NCBI RefSeq assembly: GCF_900143055.1
Contig: NZ_FRCW01000004.1
Location: forward strand, 1 to 64,000
Source: Fibrobacter sp. UWR3
GTDB taxonomy: Bacteria > Fibrobacterota > Fibrobacteria > Fibrobacterales > Fibrobacteraceae
Direction: 5' to 3'
Length of the DNA stretch: 64,000 nucleotides
In this document: positions 54,401 through 62,808 of the stretch, piece by piece
Layout of the letters: each line of letters starts with the position of its first letter
Position numbering within the stretch: position 1 is the first letter of the stretch
Made by a program: the position numbers and the translations under genes
Notes under the pieces: model-generated
Databases searched by the model: none
What the model was told of the DNA's origin: nothing
The model's input: only the letters and a program-made list of their open reading frames with translations

Positions 54401-57400
54401 TGTGAAGGACATAAACGAAAGGCCGACTGCTCAGGATGGCAACTTTACGATTGCCGAAAATTCTGATGCCGGTACGGTTGTTGGCCAGGTTGTTGCCTCT
54501 GACCCGGATACGGCCCATGCCGCATACGGTACGCTCTACTACAGCTTCATGACGGAAACGACTCAGTTCGTTATTGACGAGGCTACGGGCGTGATTACGG
54601 TTGCGGAAGGTGCCGTTCTTGACTACGAAACGACTCCGGACCACAAGATTACGCTCCTTGTGGCAGTGACGGATAATGAGTATACTGAAACCGTTACGGT
54701 GACCGTTACACTTACCGAAGTGAACGAAAATCCGGAAATTGTTTGCATTGCTGGCGATGACAACTGCAATGGTCCGTTTAAGATCAACGAAAACTCCCCG
54801 CAGGCCACAGTCATCCATTCGTTTGCAATTTCTGACGTGGATGCCGGCGATGTTGGCAGACTGACGGCTACGCTCTCTGATAACGGAACAACCGGCGCTG
54901 ATTCGCTCTTCACTGTAGTTGTGAATGATGCTCAGACAATGGTTAGCATCGTGTTGATCGATAGCGCAAGGCTTGACTTCGAAAAGATTAATGCTACTCA
55001 TGAAGTGGTTATCACTGTGGTTGATGGCTCAGGACTTACCGATACGCTTATCCGCGAGATTCAGGTGAATGACGTGAACGAAGCTCCGGTCATCGCCAAT
55101 AAGAACTTCACTCCGGATGAAAATATTGAAAACGATGAACTCGTGGGCGAAATGACGGTCAAGGAGCCCGATTCGAAGAATGTCGAGTTCCGCCATCTTG
55201 ACTTCTCCATCATTGAGAGCGTCCCGTTCTACATGGATTCGAACAAGGTGAAGGTGGGTGATGCTAGCCTGCTTGACTTTGAAACGACTCCGGAATACAC
55301 CTTCCGTGTGGTAGTGAAGAACTGCGAAAAGAACGCTTCTACGGGCAATTACACTGAACGCTGCCTTGCCGATACGGCCGACGTGAAGGTTACGCTCCAG
55401 AACGTGAACGAGGATCCGGAAATCAAGTGCATTGTGGGCGATACCAAGTGCAACGGCCCGTTCGAGATTGACGAAAATTCGAAGACCGGTACTGAAATCC
55501 ATACATTCGCGATTACGGATGTGGATGCAAACGATGCCGGCAAGTTGACTGTTGCGCTCACCGATTCTGTGCCCGGCGGCATTGCGGCTACGCTCTTTGA
55601 CGTGAAACTGAACGACGACCATACGGAAGTGACCGTCGTTGTTAAGGATAGTGCCAAGCTCAACTATGAAGCGGTGGATTCCTCTTACGTGGTTGTCCTG
55701 ACGGTCAAGGACGTTGGCGGTAAGACTGATACGCTCATCCGCACAATCAATATCAGGGACGTGAACGAAAAGCCGACGATTGCCGACAAGAGCATCTCTC
55801 AGCCCGAGAACCTTGCGAAGGATGCCGTTGTGGCAGAGCTTTCCGCGACGGATCCTGATACGAAGCACGTGGTAGATTTTGGCCACCTGGAATACTCCGT
55901 CATTACTCCGGACATGCCGTTCTACATGGATTCGAACAAGGTCAAGGTTGCTGATTCGACAAAGATTGACTTCGAAACGACTCCTGTGTTCACCTTCAAG
56001 GTGAAGGTGGAAAACTGTGAGAAGAACGCCTCTACGGGCAGGTACACAGAACGTTGCCTTGCCGATACCGCTACCGTGAAGATTACGCTCACGAACGTGA
56101 ACGAGAATCCGGAAATCAAGTGCATTGTGGGCGATACCAAGTGCAATGGCCCGTTCGAGATTGACGAAAATTCGAAGACCGGTACTGAAATCCATACATT
56201 CGCGATTACGGATGTGGATGCAAACGATGCCGGCAAGTTGACTGTTGCGCTCGCCGATTCTGTGCCCGGCGGCATTGCGGCTACGCTCTTTGACGTGAAA
56301 CTGAACGACGACCATACGGAAGTGACCGTCGTTGTTAAGGATAGTGCCAAGCTCAACTATGAAGCGGTGGATTCCTCTTACGTGGTTGTCCTGACGGTCA
56401 AGGACGTTGGCGGCAAGACTGATACGCTCATCCGCACGATCAATATCAGGGACGTGAACGAGAAGCCGACGATTGCCGACAAGAGCGTGAAGCAGCCGGA
56501 AAACTTCCCGAAGGATTCCGTGATTGCGGAAGTCTCTGCGACGGATCCTGATACGAAGCATGTGGATGATTACGGCCACCTGGATTACTCCATCATTACT
56601 CCGGACATGCCGTTCTACATGGATTCGAACAAGGTTAGGGTAGGCGATTCTACTAAGCTTGACTTCGAAACGACTCCGGTGTTCACCTTCAAGGTGGAAG
56701 TGAAGAACTGCGAGAAGAACGCCTCTACGGGTAGGTACACGGATCGTTGCCTTGCCGATACCGCTACTGTGGTTATCGAACTTAAGGATGTCAACGAAAC
56801 TCCGAAGATTATCATTGATGACGATGACGACGGTGACGACGATACCGATTCTCTCTGTGTCGCGTTCTGCGATACGACCAGCCGCGGTCACACCGATGAT
56901 AGCACTCTTACCGTATTTATCAACGAGAACAGTGCAGACGGGGCGAAGGTGTTTGCCTACGTGGTTTCGGACGAGGATGCCGGTGACTTGGCTAACCTCA
57001 CGCCGAGCCTGAAGGATAATAACGGGACTGGCGTGGATAGCCTCTTCAAGGCCGCGATTGTGGTCGAAGGCGGCAAGACCAAGCTGGCCGTTATTGTGCC
57101 CGATGGTTCGAAACTTGACTTTGAAAAGGTCAAGCCGCTGCACGAGGTGACTGTGTATGTTACCGACCCAGATGGCCTGCAGGATTCTATTGTCCGCAGA
57201 ATCCAGGTTATCGACGTGAACGAGGCTCCGACTGTTGAAGATGCTGTGTTTGCCGTGGAAGAAAATTCCAAGAAGGGCGACTCTGTCGGTGTCGTTGTGG
57301 CTAGCGACCCGGATGTGCTGAACCCGGAATTCGGTACGCTCTATTACTCGCTGCTCGATTCCACTGAGGGCGCGGCAAGCAAGTTCAATATCGATAATAC

Positions 57401-60400
57401 AGGAAAGATTACGGTTGCCGAAAATGCCGGCCTCAACTACGAACAGGATTCCGTGTTCTACGTGAAGGTCCGCGTTACGGACAGCACCCTTTCCGATACG
57501 GCCCTTGTGACCATCAAGCTCAAGGATACCGACGAAACGCCGAAGATTATTGTTGACGACGATGACGATGGCGACGACGATACCGATACGCTCTGCATTG
57601 CTCATTGCGATACGACCAACCGCGGCTCGGGCGACGAACATGGCAAGAACATCTTGACCGTGGGCGTCAATGAAAATTCCCCGACGGGTACGGTTGTTAT
57701 GGAATACTTCGTGTATGACGAAGATGCCGACGATGTTGATTCGCTTGTCCCGTCGCTGGGCCTGATTGGTACCAACGTGACGACTGGCGTTACTGTCGAC
57801 GACATCTTTGAAATCAACAAGGTGAAGGATGGTGACCGTTGGAAGATTGTCGTGACGGTCAAGGATTCCGACCTTCTCAACTACGAAGAACTCCGTGCCG
57901 CGCAGTCCAGCAACGATCCTGAACCGCAGTACACTGTGGCTGTGATTGTCTCGGAACCGAACGGCCACAAGGCTGAACTGAAGGATACGATTATCCGCGT
58001 CATTGAAATCCGCGATATGAACGAATCTCCGCTCTTCACTGTGGAAACATGTGAAATTGCCGAGAACAACCAGATTGGCGATTCCCTTGGCCGTGTTGAA
58101 CACCCGAGCGATATCGACTCGATGTCCAGGATTGTCGACTACTACGACAACCGCTTCAAGCTGGTCGGCGGCGATACGGCCCTGTTCGACCTGAGGTACG
58201 ACGAGCCGATTGACGGTCGCCCGAACATCACGCTTGTGGCTAAGGTCGTGTTCGACTGCGAATCGGAACCGTACAAGGACAAGTGCGGCCTGGATAGCGC
58301 GTTCCACGTCGTGATTGATTACTTCGACAAGAACGATACGACCATCAAGATGACGAAGGATGTGCCTATCAAGCTTATCGACGTGAACGAGAAGCCGAAG
58401 ATCACCACGGATTCTGTGGATGTCAAGGAAAATGTGGAGAAGGGCACCGTTGTTGATACCATCAAGGCTACTGACCCCGATGTGTACGACTCCGTGCTGA
58501 CCTACACTTTGGTCGAAGACAAGAGCGGCTGCTTCGAGGTCTCCGAACGTGGCGTAATTACGGTCAAGGTGGACAACTGCCCGGCTCTGGATTACGAGAA
58601 GAACCATGAACTCCCGATTACGGTGAAGGTAACCGACAACGGTACCGACGGCGAAGGCGATAATACCTTGTCCGATACCAAGACGATTATCGTGAAGATT
58701 ACCGACGTGAACGAGAAGCCGGATATCCCGGATCAGGCCATCACGGTTTCGGAAGATGCGAAGATCGGTACCGAGGTGGGCGAAATCGAGGCGACGGACC
58801 CGGATACCTCGAAGGCCTACGGTACCTTGACCTACGAGCTCGTGGAAGAAAGCGAGACGTTCGAGGTCAAGGAAGACGGTACGATTATCCTCAAGGATTC
58901 TCTTGACTACGAGAAGGATTCTATCTACACCATCAAGGTGCGTGTGACCGACGGCGAACTTTCGGATACGGCGACTGTCACTATCAAGATTGGCAACGTC
59001 ATCGAAACGCCTGAAGTCGAGATTACGATTGCCGAGACGGTGGATTCGACCTGGAAGAGCCCGGATACGCTCTACATCAATACGACCGACCTTTGCGTCG
59101 AATGGGAAGCCCGTAACAAGAAGAGCGGCGCTACGCTGAAGGATACTACCGAATGCATGCTGCTCGAAGAGGGCGAGAACATTATTGTCAAGAAGTTCGA
59201 AGACCCGTCGATGGACTTCCCGGGCTACGATACGCTCGTGGTCTACGTGAGCAAGGCTACTCCGATTGTCTCTATCCGCAAGGCGGAAGACGATGCTAGT
59301 GTGCCGAACATCTTCACGGTGGTGGAGGAATCCGCGCAGGCCGATACGGCGTTCTATGTGAACGAACGCAAGAACGACATCATTGTTACGGTAACGGATC
59401 CGGAATCCGGCTCTAAGGAAACGTTCACCACGAAGATTGAACTCGATACCGTGAGCGTGCCGAAGAAGACCTTTACGGGCACGATGTCCGAGATTACCGA
59501 CTTTAGCCTTGCACTTACCGACAATCCCTCTTCGGGCACGAGCCGCACGCCCGTGAACGGCGAGAAGGTTGCCGTCTCTTACACGGAAGTGGTGAACGGC
59601 CACACGGTGACCGTGACCTACTACACCGACGACAAGGGCGAGATGATTGCCAATGCCGATGGCGTTGTCGAGATGACGGTTGCCTACAAGGATACTATCG
59701 GTGGCCACGAGGTGACGATTTCTTATCAGGCCGACGCTGTAACGGGCGCTGTCATCAAGACTTCTGGCGGCTACGCCAAGCCGGAAGATTCTGCTATCGA
59801 AAGCAGCAGTTCGGGCAAGGGCGGCTCCTCTTCTTCGGGCAAGGATGACAAGTCCAGTTCTTCGAAGGGCGGCGACAAGAAGTTCGAAAACGAGGTGGTT
59901 TACACCGTGTCTTACGAGACGGTTGACGAGGCTGGCAATGCGATGACTGTTTCTTATGGCGTGGATGCCGAGGGCAACATCGTCCGTAACGAAGACGGCA
60001 ACATCGGCTACCTGCTGACCTACACCTACAAGAACAAGTTCGGCAATACCGGCACGCAGTCGCTGTTCATCGTGCTCGACCAGGTGCCGCCGAAGGTCAA
60101 GATTCTCTACCCGACCGAAGGCGAGGTCATCTACTCGAACTTTGTCGACGTGAAGTGGACCGTGGATATTGGCGACGGCAAGGGCCCGATTGTTCAGGAT
60201 ACCCTCGTTACGCAGAGCCTTAACAAGGGTGGAAATGTAATCGTTCGCTTCTACCGCGACAAGGCTGGCAACGAAGCTAGCGATACCATCCGCGTTATCA
60301 TGAAGAACGCGAAGGACGTGGATATCGCTATCGAGAAGCCGGTTACCGAAGTCACGCAGGATCTTGTGGCCGAGTACTACGCTACTCACGAGCCGGAAGA

Positions 60401-61124
60401 CAACCAGACCTTCGCTGTAACCATCTACAACCCGAAGACGGACAAGGAAGTCGAAACTGTCATCGGTGGTGGGTTCGATAACAAGCCGGGTACCGGCGAT
60501 GAACCGTATCCGGGCCTCACGGGCCACCTTGGCCCGACTCTCGGAATCGAGACGAAGGTGCCTACCGTGAATGCTGTGGGCGGCCTTGCCACGCTCGACG
60601 ACATCATCGGCAAGGATGGCCTTGTACCGCTCGAAGGTGTTGAAGCCAACTCCAGTAAGAAGGTCAGTGTTGAGGAATATGTTCGCGACTACTGTACCGA
60701 CGAGTTCGCTGAGAATGTTGGCTCTGACCTTTCTCGCGTGAACCTCTACAAGACCAAGATGTATGTGAAGGTCTGGATCTACACGACCCTGGGCGACTTT
60801 GTGGACTACTACACGTTCACTCAGGAACTGGACAATCCGGACTACATGAGCGATGCAGGCCTCTTGACGCTGTACTTCGAAATGAAGCCGGATAGGGATG
60901 GCAACGTTCGCACGGCTTCGGGCCGACTCCTGGGTACGGGCGCGTATGTCTACCGCACTGAGGTCGAGATGAAGTCCACGCTGCGCTGCTCCGTGCCTCC
61001 GTTCACGCAGAACGCAAAGGGTGGCTGGGAACCGGAAAAGCCGTCCAACAAGGTGGGCTCGGCACGCTCTGTGAAGGAAGACATGCTGAAGAACTTCGGT
61101 TACAAGCGCCCCGAAAAGAAGTAA
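51450..61124 (+). CDS. Giant cadherin-repeat surface protein B
   Basis: About 3,224 residues, paralogous to protein A. The signal peptide is MKKKIFGLVIFLLGICAPYALA. N-domain to about residue 380 (SVGYNGTTGDLTFENQ, GPVRVMGNLRISNQ), Calx-beta-like region to about 525, then about sixteen cadherin-type repeats (to about 2518) with DVNE-type linkers. Two repeats carry Asp-rich inserts (IIIDDDDDGDDDTDSLC). The C-region (2520-3224) has a Ser-Gly-Lys linker near 2783 and ends VKEDMLKNFGYKRPEKK. An in-frame GTG at 51438 would add four residues. Two adjacent repeat pairs are almost identical in DNA. The first 1.9 kb is richer in A/T than the rest. A role in cell-cell or substrate adhesion is inferred. 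Confidence 0.82.
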   Translation: MKKKIFGLVIFLLGICAPYALAKASVAPLQFTGVSSDLQQDRWDSLMKYKIWGTEYISIRENVSISDSVGYNGTTGDLTFENQLHHLGGPTVVGGNMTYTNGSYDTLSAGPVRVMGNLRISNQDNNRMQGDWCVKGSITQQYNNGSLQAWDNLVTGKVYSDEYTLPKSGGSYSACPSDVPPLEDLFVPTLPTPGSWGSSFMMTSNYQDEVKYIHVPPDSVERNAYGTYDMYITEFRAGGSTGKKLYVVMPPGGKLTRIFSRDGFLFDNSANDMKIQVVYVAEGTKFEGGQWDLSNTNDFSYLSNAEYSGNLLFYTSKDIQWDYWKDASFQGTWMTTGKLTVGGHFKLAGQLVANQLQFQADIKGDFKYMPFDPPWIDINPEARSWGTVYEGVSGPQPLSIVLNEPPTTDVSFKYCFVFDGDQANNKDTDPDSLNAWASLADVVTSAIPVCNGTSVYETVEFPKGHTVPTKTVTVSVQNDLVEEWTEFFKIRVFDMVGAVLPNKKREGEFLIEIDDDDKAPKGKDTVFVGVEDTDSPFSKFPATTGNGAALDEYEVKIESLPMKNGNVVGTLTYDGAVVDAATIAAGLIISNADLGKLVYHGEDNAFGTNLASFTYRVISKDVSAVAANTVTINLQAVNDKPIAHDTVYTINENVAAGTAAAGKIRMEDVDDTQFTYAFDTNDPKYTTVNSIFAIDATTGAITVKNAGLDYEALNADTTMVIKVIVTDAASTSMPEGAGKLADTSIVTIKVVDVNEAPVVRDTAFTVDENVPAGTEVGTLEASDPDIRNSDFGTLYFSIDENADGNPATNVPFAIDNDGKITVTADDALDFETKPTWVIHVTVTDGFIPQTVEVVINLNDLNEPPHIDDILDQYVVAEHSANGWPITSPAIKISDPDVGDSQSTLSARIEGRNTSDAMAEQLFEATVAAAQDGSLKIMITVKDSAKLNYETLLASGADTVSYEIRLILTDREGTGFADTASTTIYVKDINERPTAQDGNFTIAENSDAGTVVGQVVASDPDTAHAAYGTLYYSFMTETTQFVIDEATGVITVAEGAVLDYETTPDHKITLLVAVTDNEYTETVTVTVTLTEVNENPEIVCIAGDDNCNGPFKINENSPQATVIHSFAISDVDAGDVGRLTATLSDNGTTGADSLFTVVVNDAQTMVSIVLIDSARLDFEKINATHEVVITVVDGSGLTDTLIREIQVNDVNEAPVIANKNFTPDENIENDELVGEMTVKEPDSKNVEFRHLDFSIIESVPFYMDSNKVKVGDASLLDFETTPEYTFRVVVKNCEKNASTGNYTERCLADTADVKVTLQNVNEDPEIKCIVGDTKCNGPFEIDENSKTGTEIHTFAITDVDANDAGKLTVALTDSVPGGIAATLFDVKLNDDHTEVTVVVKDSAKLNYEAVDSSYVVVLTVKDVGGKTDTLIRTINIRDVNEKPTIADKSISQPENLAKDAVVAELSATDPDTKHVVDFGHLEYSVITPDMPFYMDSNKVKVADSTKIDFETTPVFTFKVKVENCEKNASTGRYTERCLADTATVKITLTNVNENPEIKCIVGDTKCNGPFEIDENSKTGTEIHTFAITDVDANDAGKLTVALADSVPGGIAATLFDVKLNDDHTEVTVVVKDSAKLNYEAVDSSYVVVLTVKDVGGKTDTLIRTINIRDVNEKPTIADKSVKQPENFPKDSVIAEVSATDPDTKHVDDYGHLDYSIITPDMPFYMDSNKVRVGDSTKLDFETTPVFTFKVEVKNCEKNASTGRYTDRCLADTATVVIELKDVNETPKIIIDDDDDGDDDTDSLCVAFCDTTSRGHTDDSTLTVFINENSADGAKVFAYVVSDEDAGDLANLTPSLKDNNGTGVDSLFKAAIVVEGGKTKLAVIVPDGSKLDFEKVKPLHEVTVYVTDPDGLQDSIVRRIQVIDVNEAPTVEDAVFAVEENSKKGDSVGVVVASDPDVLNPEFGTLYYSLLDSTEGAASKFNIDNTGKITVAENAGLNYEQDSVFYVKVRVTDSTLSDTALVTIKLKDTDETPKIIVDDDDDGDDDTDTLCIAHCDTTNRGSGDEHGKNILTVGVNENSPTGTVVMEYFVYDEDADDVDSLVPSLGLIGTNVTTGVTVDDIFEINKVKDGDRWKIVVTVKDSDLLNYEELRAAQSSNDPEPQYTVAVIVSEPNGHKAELKDTIIRVIEIRDMNESPLFTVETCEIAENNQIGDSLGRVEHPSDIDSMSRIVDYYDNRFKLVGGDTALFDLRYDEPIDGRPNITLVAKVVFDCESEPYKDKCGLDSAFHVVIDYFDKNDTTIKMTKDVPIKLIDVNEKPKITTDSVDVKENVEKGTVVDTIKATDPDVYDSVLTYTLVEDKSGCFEVSERGVITVKVDNCPALDYEKNHELPITVKVTDNGTDGEGDNTLSDTKTIIVKITDVNEKPDIPDQAITVSEDAKIGTEVGEIEATDPDTSKAYGTLTYELVEESETFEVKEDGTIILKDSLDYEKDSIYTIKVRVTDGELSDTATVTIKIGNVIETPEVEITIAETVDSTWKSPDTLYINTTDLCVEWEARNKKSGATLKDTTECMLLEEGENIIVKKFEDPSMDFPGYDTLVVYVSKATPIVSIRKAEDDASVPNIFTVVEESAQADTAFYVNERKNDIIVTVTDPESGSKETFTTKIELDTVSVPKKTFTGTMSEITDFSLALTDNPSSGTSRTPVNGEKVAVSYTEVVNGHTVTVTYYTDDKGEMIANADGVVEMTVAYKDTIGGHEVTISYQADAVTGAVIKTSGGYAKPEDSAIESSSSGKGGSSSSGKDDKSSSSKGGDKKFENEVVYTVSYETVDEAGNAMTVSYGVDAEGNIVRNEDGNIGYLLTYTYKNKFGNTGTQSLFIVLDQVPPKVKILYPTEGEVIYSNFVDVKWTVDIGDGKGPIVQDTLVTQSLNKGGNVIVRFYRDKAGNEASDTIRVIMKNAKDVDIAIEKPVTEVTQDLVAEYYATHEPEDNQTFAVTIYNPKTDKEVETVIGGGFDNKPGTGDEPYPGLTGHLGPTLGIETKVPTVNAVGGLATLDDIIGKDGLVPLEGVEANSSKKVSVEEYVRDYCTDEFAENVGSDLSRVNLYKTKMYVKVWIYTTLGDFVDYYTFTQELDNPDYMSDAGLLTLYFEMKPDRDGNVRTASGRLLGTGAYVYRTEVEMKSTLRCSVPPFTQNAKGGWEPEKPSNKVGSARSVKEDMLKNFGYKRPEKK
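55421..56490. repeat. Near-identical internal duplication in adhesin B
   Basis: The segment from 55421 recurs 693 bp (231 codons) downstream from 56114. About 370 bp match with only a handful of differences, mostly synonymous (ACC/GCC, GGT/GGC, ACA/ACG, GAA/GAG). The intervening part is more diverged. This is a recent tandem duplication or gene conversion of a two-repeat block. Confidence 0.85.
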
Positions 61125-61154
61125 CCGCAGCAATCGCAGACCTTCAATATTTCT

Positions 61155-61180
61155 CCCCGCCTCGTGCGGGGATTTTTTAT
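61155..61180 (+). terminator. Terminator of adhesin B
   Basis: CCCCGC-CTCGT-GCGGGG followed by ATTTTTTATTATT, 31 bp after the stop. It immediately precedes the endonuclease IV gene. Confidence 0.85.
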
Positions 61181-61190
61181 TATTGGAAAT

Positions 61191-62021
61191 ATGCTTATAG
61201 GTTGCCATCTTTCTAGTGCTGCAGGCTTCAAGGCGATGGGCGAGGACGCCCTCTCCATAGGGGCCAATGTGTTCCAGTTCTTTACCCGCAACCCGCGCGG
61301 CGGGAGTGCGAAACCTTTTGACAAGGCCGATGCCGACGCGTTGGTGCAGTTGATGCGCGAAAACAAGTTCGGGCCCGCGCTTGCGCATGCACCCTACACG
61401 CTGAACCCGTGTGCGGCGGACCCGGGGTTGCGCGACTATGCCCGCGACGTGATGAAGGATGACCTGTGGCGCATGGACCACTTTCCGGGCGCGATGTACA
61501 ACTTCCACCCCGGAAGCCACGTGAAGCAGGGGGCCGAAAGGGGCATCGAACTGATTGCTGAGCACCTGAACGCGATACTGCGCCCGGACCTGAAGACGCT
61601 TGTGCTCCTCGAGACGATGGCGGGGAAGGGGAGCGAGGTCGGACGCACCTTCGAGGAGCTGCGTGCGATTATCGATCGCGTGGAACTTTCGGACAAGGTC
61701 GGGGTATGCCTCGATACCTGCCACGTGCACGATGGCGGCTACGATATCGTGAACCGCCTGGACTGGGTGCTGGAACAGTTCGACAAGGTTATCGGGCTAG
61801 GGAGGCTGCATGCGATCCACCTGAACGACAGCAAGAACCCGCTCGCAAGCCACAAGGACCGCCATGAGGTCATCGGTGCGGGCTTTATCGGGCTTGATGC
61901 GCTGGTGCGCGTGGTGAACCATCCGGCGCTCCGCGACCTGCCGTTCTACCTTGAAACCCCGAACGAACTCCCCGGTTATGCGAAAGAGATTGCCCTGATG
62001 CGTTCTTTTTCGTCATTCTGA
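61191..62021 (+). CDS. nfo: Endonuclease IV (AP endonuclease)
   Basis: A 276-residue zinc-dependent AP endonuclease of base-excision repair. The barrel motifs with metal ligands are visible: [20 protein letters not shown] (His), [12 protein letters not shown] (His), [20 protein letters not shown] (Glu), [14 protein letters not shown] (Asp, His), [20 protein letters not shown] (His and Asp residues) and [13 protein letters not shown] (Glu). The ATG at 61191 is where the family begins; a GTG at 61164 lies in the terminator. It complements Nth at 5 kb in the same pathway. Confidence 0.95.
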   Translation: MLIGCHLSSAAGFKAMGEDALSIGANVFQFFTRNPRGGSAKPFDKADADALVQLMRENKFGPALAHAPYTLNPCAADPGLRDYARDVMKDDLWRMDHFPGAMYNFHPGSHVKQGAERGIELIAEHLNAILRPDLKTLVLLETMAGKGSEVGRTFEELRAIIDRVELSDKVGVCLDTCHVHDGGYDIVNRLDWVLEQFDKVIGLGRLHAIHLNDSKNPLASHKDRHEVIGAGFIGLDALVRVVNHPALRDLPFYLETPNELPGYAKEIALMRSFSSF

Positions 62022-62164
62022 CGCCCGAAGGGCGGAAGAATCCAGGTCTGGATCCTTCGGCACCGCCTCAGGATGACGATTTAAACAAAAAAACGCATTT
62101 TTTGCAAAAAATCCCCTTGACAACGGGCGAGTAAAATCTATATTTGGGGGCGTCTAACAGACGA

Positions 62165-62237
62165 TGCTTCATAGCTCAGTTGGTAGAGCCCGCGACTGTT
62201 AATCGCGTTGTCCTTGGTTCGAGTCCAAGTGAAGCAG
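62165..62237 (+). tRNA. tRNA-Asn (anticodon GTT)
   Basis: Acceptor TGCTTCA/TGAAGCA with discriminator G, D arm TAGCTCAGTTGGTAGAGC, anticodon stem CGCGA/TCGCG around CTGTTAA (anticodon GTT) and T arm CTTGG-TTCGAGT-CCAAG. Length 73 nt. CCA is not encoded. Confidence 0.97.
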
Positions 62238-62240
62238 CTT

Positions 62241-62271
62241 AGAACCCCGTTCGAAAGAGCGGGGTTCTTTG
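62241..62271 (+). terminator. Terminator after tRNA-Asn
   Basis: AGAACCCCG-TTCGAAAGAG-CGGGGTTCT with a short T run. The loop matches the groESL terminator. Confidence 0.75.
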
Positions 62272-62291
62272 TATTTGCTATATTGGTTAAT

Positions 62292-62693
62292 ATGATTAAG
62301 AACCTGCTTATCGCTATTCTCGCTGCGGCTGCATTCGCGCTGGCGGCAGACCCTGTCACGATTGAAGGCCGCCTGACCGAAATCCCGGGCAAGATGCCGA
62401 GCAACGACCTCTACAGCTACGTGTACGTATTCAAGTACAAGGTGCTGAAGGTTGTCTCCGGCAAGCTCGATGCCAAGGAAGTGCTGGTGGGCGTGTATAA
62501 CCCGCTCATTGCACGCGGCAAGGTCAAGGACAAGATGGCCGACAAGAGCAAGGGCAACGTGGGCGAGTTCAAGGCGAAGGCCAAGCACACGCTCAAAATC
62601 GTGCCGCTCGAGGGAAACTGGGATGGAGCTGTCGAAGACGAATACTTTGACGACGAAGCCCCGCGCTATCTCGCGATAGAGGTGAATGAATAA
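62292..62693 (+). CDS. Small exported protein of unknown function
   Basis: A 133-residue protein with a signal peptide (MIKNLLIAILAAAAFALA). The mature part begins DPVTIEGRLTEIPGKMPSND, followed by beta strands (YVYVFKYKVLKVVSGKLDAK) and a basic central part (GKVKDKMADKSKGNVGEFKA), ending acidic. The pattern suggests a small beta-barrel periplasmic protein. No family was recognised. The start at 62292 is set by the signal peptide; a longer frame would overlap the tRNA gene. Confidence 0.65.
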   Translation: MIKNLLIAILAAAAFALAADPVTIEGRLTEIPGKMPSNDLYSYVYVFKYKVLKVVSGKLDAKEVLVGVYNPLIARGKVKDKMADKSKGNVGEFKAKAKHTLKIVPLEGNWDGAVEDEYFDDEAPRYLAIEVNE

Positions 62694-62701
62694 GAACGTA
62701 T

Positions 62702-62798
62702 AGTGTCATCCTGAGTGTAGTGGCGTAGCCACGAAATCGAAGGATCTCTCTGAATTAGATTCTTCGACTACGCCTTCGGCTTCGCTCAGAATGACGCA
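62702..62798. repeat. REP-like palindrome (GTCATCCTGAG ... CTCAGAATGAC)
   Basis: Outer arms GTGTCATCCTGAG and CTCAGAATGACGC enclose GTAGCCACGAAATCGAAGGA and TTCGACTACGCC-type inner complementarity, forming an imperfect long hairpin. A related element lies at 62013-62080 (GTCATTCTGA ... TCAGGATGAC) after nfo. Both are typical dispersed palindromes. Confidence 0.65.
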
Positions 62799-62808
62799 CT
62801 AGTAGCTC

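Noticed and set aside
55029-61730. A 2,233-codon open frame on the strand opposite adhesin B (and 1,288 codons opposite adhesin A at 46616-50482)
   Set aside because: It follows from codon bias: the sense genes rarely use TTA, CTA or TCA in that phase. The translation is His/Val/Arg-rich without domains, signals or a ribosome-binding site.
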